Of a stretch of 64,000 nucleotides of DNA, positions 59,986-64,000 are shown in pieces (position 1 is the first letter of the stretch; each line of letters opens with the position of its first letter). The notes beneath the pieces are model-generated. The model searched no databases. It was not told where the DNA came from and saw nothing but the letters and a program-made list of their open reading frames with translations. The stretch comes from Kribbella sp. VKM Ac-2568 (GTDB lineage: Bacteria > Actinomycetota > Actinomycetes > Propionibacteriales > Kribbellaceae). Position numbers and translations under genes: made by a program. The stretch covers positions 124,001 to 188,000 of the forward strand of contig NZ_SLVF01000013.1 of assembly GCF_004345365.1 (NCBI RefSeq), given 5' to 3'.

Positions 59986-62046
59986 TCAGGCCGGGGCCGT
60001 GACGCCTTCCTCCTCGTCGACGTCGGTGAGGGCGCCGCTGAACTGGGCGTTGTAGAGACGCGCGTAGGCGCCGTCGACGGCCAGCAACTGCTGGTGGTTG
60101 CCCTGCTCCACGATCGAGCCGTTCTCCATCACCAGGATCAGGTCCGCGTCGCGGATGGTGGACAGCCGGTGCGCGATCACGAAGCTGGTCCGGTCCGACC
60201 GCAGCGCCGCCATCGCCCGCTGCACCAGGACCTCGGTCCGGGTGTCGACGGAGCTGGTCGCCTCGTCGAGGATCAGCAGCTGCGGATCGGCCAGGAACGC
60301 CCGGGCGATGGTGAGCAACTGCTTCTCACCGGCGCTGACGTTGCTGCCCTCCTCGTCGATCACCGTGTCGTACCCGTCCGGCAGGCTGTGCACGAACCGG
60401 TCCACGTACGTCGCCTTCGCCGCCGCGAGCATGTCGTCCTCGGTCGCCTTCAGGTTCCCGTACATGAGGTTGTCGCGGATCGTGCCGCCGAACAGCCAGG
60501 TGTCCTGCAGCACCATGCCGATCCGGGCGCGCAGGTCGTGCCGGGTCAGCTCGGTGATGTCCACGCCGTCGAGCGTGATCCGGCCGCCCTTCAGCTCGTA
60601 GAACCGCATGATCAGGTTGACCAGGGTGGTCTTGCCGGCTCCGGTCGGGCCGACGATCGCGACCGTCTGACCTGGTTCGGCGACCAGGCTCAGGTCGGTG
60701 ATCAGCGGCTTGTCCTCGGTGTAGGAGAACGACACGTGCTCGAACTCCACCCGGCCGCGCGACTCCAGCACCTTCGCCGGCGTCGCGTCGTCCGGCACCT
60801 GCTCGGTCGCGTCCAGTACCTCGAACACCCGCTCGGCCGATGCGACCCCGGACTGCAACAGGTTCGCCATCGACGCCACCTGGGTGAGCGGCTGGGTGAA
60901 CTGGCGGGAGTATTGGATGAAGGCCTGCACGTCACCCAGCGACATCGTGCCGGAGGCGACCCGCAGACCGCCGATCACCGCGATCACCACGTAGTTCAGG
61001 TTCCCGATGAACATCATCGACGGCATGATCAGGCCGGAGATGAACTGCGCGCCGAAGGAGGCCTGGTAGAGCTCCTCGTTCTTCTTCGCGAAGCTCTCCT
61101 CGATCTCCTTCTGCCGGCCGAACACCTTGACCAGCTCGTGGCCGGTGAAGGCCTCCTCGATCTGGCCGTTCAGCGCGCCGGTGTGCCGCCACTGGGCGAC
61201 GAACCGGGTCTGCGAGCGCTTGGCGATCGCCGCCGTCAGCACCATCGAGATCGGGATGGTGACGAGCGCGATCAGCGCCAGCAGCGGCGAGACCACGAAC
61301 ATCATGGTGACCACGCCGATCACCGTCAGCAGGGAGGTCAGCAACTGGCTGAGCGTCTGCTGCAGGCTGGTCGAGATGTTGTCGATGTCGTTGGTGACCC
61401 GGCTGAGCAGCTCACCGCGCGGCGCGCCGTCGAAGTAGCTCAGCGGGAGCCGGTTCAGCTTGTCCTCGACCTCGGAGCGCAGCTCGTAGACGGTCCGCTG
61501 GACGACGCCGTTGAGGATGTAACCCTGCATCCAGGACAGGAAGAACGACCCCACGTAGAGGGCCAGCACCAGCATCAGGACGTTGCGCAGAGCATCGAAA
61601 TCGATGCCGACACCCGGGATCAGGTCGATCCCGCCGAGCAGGTCGGCGAGCCGGCCGTTGCCGGCCGCGCGGGTCTGCTCGATCACCTGCTCCTTGCTCA
61701 CCCCGCTCGGCAGCCGCTTGCCGATGGCGCCGGCGAAGATGATGTCGGTGGCGCGGCCGAGGATCTTCGGGCCGAGCACCGCCAGCGAGACGCTGCCGAT
61801 CGCCAGCAGGATCACCGCGCCGACGTGCACCCGGTGCGGCCGCAACCGGCGCAGCAGTCGCTTCGCCGACGGCCCGAAGTTCATCGACTTGTCGCCGGGA
61901 ATGCCGCCAGGCGGGCCGAACGCACGCCCGGTCGTCGGCCGCTCGGTGGCCTTCACCGTCGCCGCTCCCTCACCGCCTTCGGCGGGCGCGGCGGGCTGGC
62001 CGTTGACCGAGGCCGCGGCGGGCGGCGTCTGCTTCTCGTCGCTCAT
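59986..62046 (-). CDS. ABC exporter half-transporter, second subunit of a heterodimer
   Basis: 686 residues. A ~60-residue Ala/Pro/Gly-rich cytosolic N terminus, six helices of the type I exporter fold (about 70-380), then the nucleotide-binding domain: FEHVSFSYTEDKPLITDLSLVAEPGQTVAIVGPTGAGKTTLVNLI, signature NVSAGEKQLLTIARAFL, Walker B LLILDEATSSVD with the catalytic Glu, H-loop FVIAHRLSTI. The signature is altered (SAGEK for SGGQ), as in asymmetric exporters. ATG 62046 overlaps the partner stop (ATGA). Confidence 0.92.
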   Translation of the reverse strand: MSDEKQTPPAAASVNGQPAAPAEGGEGAATVKATERPTTGRAFGPPGGIPGDKSMNFGPSAKRLLRRLRPHRVHVGAVILLAIGSVSLAVLGPKILGRATDIIFAGAIGKRLPSGVSKEQVIEQTRAAGNGRLADLLGGIDLIPGVGIDFDALRNVLMLVLALYVGSFFLSWMQGYILNGVVQRTVYELRSEVEDKLNRLPLSYFDGAPRGELLSRVTNDIDNISTSLQQTLSQLLTSLLTVIGVVTMMFVVSPLLALIALVTIPISMVLTAAIAKRSQTRFVAQWRHTGALNGQIEEAFTGHELVKVFGRQKEIEESFAKKNEELYQASFGAQFISGLIMPSMMFIGNLNYVVIAVIGGLRVASGTMSLGDVQAFIQYSRQFTQPLTQVASMANLLQSGVASAERVFEVLDATEQVPDDATPAKVLESRGRVEFEHVSFSYTEDKPLITDLSLVAEPGQTVAIVGPTGAGKTTLVNLIMRFYELKGGRITLDGVDITELTRHDLRARIGMVLQDTWLFGGTIRDNLMYGNLKATEDDMLAAAKATYVDRFVHSLPDGYDTVIDEEGSNVSAGEKQLLTIARAFLADPQLLILDEATSSVDTRTEVLVQRAMAALRSDRTSFVIAHRLSTIRDADLILVMENGSIVEQGNHQQLLAVDGAYARLYNAQFSGALTDVDEEEGVTAPA

Positions 62047-63776
62047 GCTGCTTCCTCCGCGGACCGCTGGGACTCGACGATCTCGACGTACGTCGGACAG
62101 GTCTCGAGTAGTTCGTCATGGGTGCCGTTGCCGACGATCGCTCCGTCCTCGACCACCACGATCTGGTCGGCGTCGATGATCGTCGACACCCGCTGCGCCA
62201 CGATCACCACACACGCGTCGGCCGTCACCGGAGCGAGCGCGGCCCGCAGTCTGGCGTCGGTGGACAGGTCGAGCGCCGAGAACGAGTCGTCGAACAGGTA
62301 GATCTCGGGCTTGCGCACCAGCGCCCGGGCGATCGCCAGCCGCTGCCGCTGACCACCCGACACGTTCGTGCCGCCCTGCGAGATCGGCGCGTTCAGCCCC
62401 TCGGCCATCCCCTGGACGAAGTCGCGGCCCTGCGCGATCTCCAGCGCCTCCCACAACTCCTCGTCGGTGGCGTCGGGGTTGCCGTAGCGCAGGTTGCTCG
62501 CGACCGTCCCGGAGAACAGGTACGGCCGCTGCGGGACCAGGCCGATCCGCTCCCACAGGGCGTCCGGCTCGATGTCGCGGACGTCGATGCCGTCCACCAG
62601 CACCCGGCCCTCGGTGGCGTCGAACAACCTCGGCACCAGCGACAGCAGCGTGGTCTTACCCGCGCCGGTGCTGCCGATGATCGCGGTCGTCTTGCCTGGG
62701 GACGCGGTGAAGCTGATGTCCCGGAGTACGGGCTCGGCGGCACCGGGGTACTGGAAGCCGGCGTGCTCGAAGACGAGTTCGCCGCGGCCGACGAAGTCCT
62801 TGATCGGGGTGACCGGCGGACGCACCGAGGACTCGGTGCCCAGCACCTCGGTGATCCGGTCCGCGCAGACCGTGGCCCGCGGCACCATGATCATCACGAA
62901 GGTCGCCATCATCACCGAGAACAGGATCTGGATCAGATAGCTGATGAAGGCGGTCAGCGCGCCGACCTCCATCGCCCCGCTCTCCACCCGGGAGGCGCCG
63001 AACCAGAGCACCGCCACGGTGGACATGTTCAGGATCAGCATCACCACCGGGAACACCAGCGCCATCAGCCGGCCGGCCCGGATCGCGGTGTCGGTGACGT
63101 TGGTGTTCGCCTCGGCGAACCGCTCCACCTCGTGCGGCTCGCGGACGAAGGCCCGGACCACCCGGATGCCGGTGATCTGCTCGCGCAGTACCCGGTTGAC
63201 CGAGTCGATGTTCACCTGCATCTTGCGGAACTGCGGCACCATCCGGCTGGCGATCAGGCCGATCGATGCCGCCAGCAACGGTACGGCGACCGCCACCAGC
63301 CAGGACAGCCCGACGTCCTCGCGGACCGCCATGAAGATGCCGCCGACCATGGTGATCGGGGCGGCGACGAGCATCGTGCAGGTCGTCACCACCAGCATCT
63401 GGACCTGGGTCACGTCGTTGGTGCTGCGCGAGATCAGCGTCGGCGCGCCGAACTGGTTGACCTCACGAGCGGAGAACTCGCCGACCCGGTGGAACACCGC
63501 GGCCCGGACGTCCCGGCCGAACAGAGCCGCGGTCTTGGCGCCGAAGTACACCGCGGCGATGGTGCAGACGATCTGCACCAGGCTGACGCCGAGCATCCAG
63601 CCACCGGTGCGGACGATGTAGGCGGTGTCGCCCTGGGCCACCCCGTTGTCGATGATGTCCGCGTTCAGGCTGGGCAGGTAGAGGGAGGCGATCGTCCCGA
63701 TCAGTTGCAGGACGACGACCATGGACAGGTTGCCGGCGTACGGACGCAGGTGCGTACGCAACAGGCGAAGAAGCAT
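62043..63776 (-). CDS. ABC exporter half-transporter, first subunit of a heterodimer
   Basis: 577 residues. Six helices from LSMVVVLQLIGTIASLYLPSLNADIIDNG on, then the nucleotide-binding domain with Walker A IIGSTGAGKTTLL, signature NVSGGQRQRLAIARALV (canonical) and Walker B IYLFDDSFSALD, where the catalytic Glu is Asp, and H-loop VIVAQRVSTI with Gln for His. These complementary defects with the partner predict one degenerate and one active ATP site. ATG 63776 overlaps the TetR stop (TGATG). Likely a multidrug or lipid exporter. Confidence 0.92.
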   Translation of the reverse strand: MLLRLLRTHLRPYAGNLSMVVVLQLIGTIASLYLPSLNADIIDNGVAQGDTAYIVRTGGWMLGVSLVQIVCTIAAVYFGAKTAALFGRDVRAAVFHRVGEFSAREVNQFGAPTLISRSTNDVTQVQMLVVTTCTMLVAAPITMVGGIFMAVREDVGLSWLVAVAVPLLAASIGLIASRMVPQFRKMQVNIDSVNRVLREQITGIRVVRAFVREPHEVERFAEANTNVTDTAIRAGRLMALVFPVVMLILNMSTVAVLWFGASRVESGAMEVGALTAFISYLIQILFSVMMATFVMIMVPRATVCADRITEVLGTESSVRPPVTPIKDFVGRGELVFEHAGFQYPGAAEPVLRDISFTASPGKTTAIIGSTGAGKTTLLSLVPRLFDATEGRVLVDGIDVRDIEPDALWERIGLVPQRPYLFSGTVASNLRYGNPDATDEELWEALEIAQGRDFVQGMAEGLNAPISQGGTNVSGGQRQRLAIARALVRKPEIYLFDDSFSALDLSTDARLRAALAPVTADACVVIVAQRVSTIIDADQIVVVEDGAIVGNGTHDELLETCPTYVEIVESQRSAEEAA

Positions 63777-64000
63777 CAGTGGTCCCCAGGTTCGTGTTTG
63801 CGGACACCGTCGAGCGCGAAGTCGACGATCTCCTCGGCGGTCAGCGGCCGACCGTCCGAGATCAATGGGTGGGTGGCGGAGAAGGTGATCAGCCGCAGCC
63901 GGCGGGCGACCTCGTCCGCCGAGTGGCGCAGCAGGTGCTCGTCGGGCCGGATCAGGGCGACGAAGGCCTCGATACTGCGCTGCTCGTCGGCCTTGCGGCG
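63776..64000 (-). CDS. TetR-family regulator, 3' part only
   Basis: 75 codons before the stop at 63776; the start lies beyond the right edge. The helical sequence RRKADEQRSIEAFVALIRPDEHLL ... LRLITFSATHPLISDGRPLTAEEIVDFALDGVRKHEPGDH matches the C-terminal ligand domain end of TetR regulators that precede such ABC exporters. No DNA-binding domain is in view, so the family call rests on this C-terminal pattern and the context. The stop overlaps the exporter ATG, so it is co-transcribed with and probably regulates the exporter. Confidence 0.7.
   Translation of the reverse strand, partial: RRKADEQRSIEAFVALIRPDEHLLRHSADEVARRLRLITFSATHPLISDGRPLTAEEIVDFALDGVRKHEPGDH

Noticed and set aside
60094..62301. 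735-codon plus-strand frame opposite the ABC exporter
   Set aside because: His/Asp/Gln-rich antisense translation, no domain; exporter genes on the minus strand are unequivocal.

Overview
The window is high-GC (roughly 68-70 %), gene-dense actinobacterial DNA. RbpA, a sigma-R-type promoter, the Lnt/polyprenol-phosphate-mannose synthase pair, many GTG starts and several apparently leaderless genes all point to Actinomycetota. Gene content (actinomycete-type PGPGW and DUF4037 proteins, GH78 plus CUT1 sugar transport, lysine aminomutases) would suit a soil Propionibacteriales genus such as Kribbella or Nocardioides; the genus is an inference from memory. No rRNA, tRNA, CRISPR array, prophage or complete insertion sequence was seen.

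Layout. 1-2.3 kb: 3' part of a minus-strand CbiM/N-CbiQ-CbiO metal transporter operon, cut by the left edge, with a Nur-like (nickel) operator at its start. 2.3-8.6 kb: a flavin disulfide oxidoreductase, a frame-broken PstS-like anchored binding protein, a CpdA-like phosphodiesterase, a TrmO-like protein, a DUF4037 protein and a YcaQ/AlkZ-type DNA glycosylase. 8.6-12.2 kb: an FAD oxidoreductase and a large P-loop ATPase regulator. 12.4-17.2 kb: dihydrolipoamide dehydrogenase, a three-enzyme murein hydrolase with a frame-broken tandem VanY copy, and a PGPGW protein. 17.2-21.4 kb: an MFS pump, an FAD monooxygenase/TetR pair with two abutting operators, and an AraC regulator. 21.6-27.6 kb: alpha-L-rhamnosidase with a complete CUT1-type ABC sugar importer lacking only its ATPase. 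27.6-34.4 kb: a methyltransferase, an RraA/GntR pair mutually truncated by one deletion, a CefD-like PLP enzyme, GDPD, MerR/MFS and a UMF1-type MFS. 34.4-38.5 kb: a MacB-like ABC efflux set. 38.6-42.6 kb: rbpA, then fxsA-ppm-lnt with a long structured leader. 42.7-49.8 kb: a lysine-degradation cluster (kal, kamE, kamD, an amidohydrolase, kdd; divergent kamA). 49.8-56.2 kb: a MITE-like palindrome, DUF4288, a methyltransferase, Lrp, a FEN-like exonuclease, an M20 peptidase and a large protein of unknown function. 56.2-64 kb: an MFS remnant, a two-component system, a membrane protein, and a heterodimeric ABC exporter downstream of a TetR gene cut by the right edge.

Working together. The most coherent pathway is lysine to beta-lysine (KamA), to 3,5-diaminohexanoate (KamDE, B12- and PLP-dependent), to 5-amino-3-oxohexanoate (Kdd); the Kce step is absent from the window and Kal acts after it. 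The rhamnosidase and its importer form a rhamnoside-utilisation unit. Several loci show gene decay (3.8-5.1, 16.2-16.7, 28.2-29.1 and 56.2-56.3 kb), which together with the palindromic elements at 34.4 and 49.8 kb makes these the most plastic parts of an otherwise chromosomal window.
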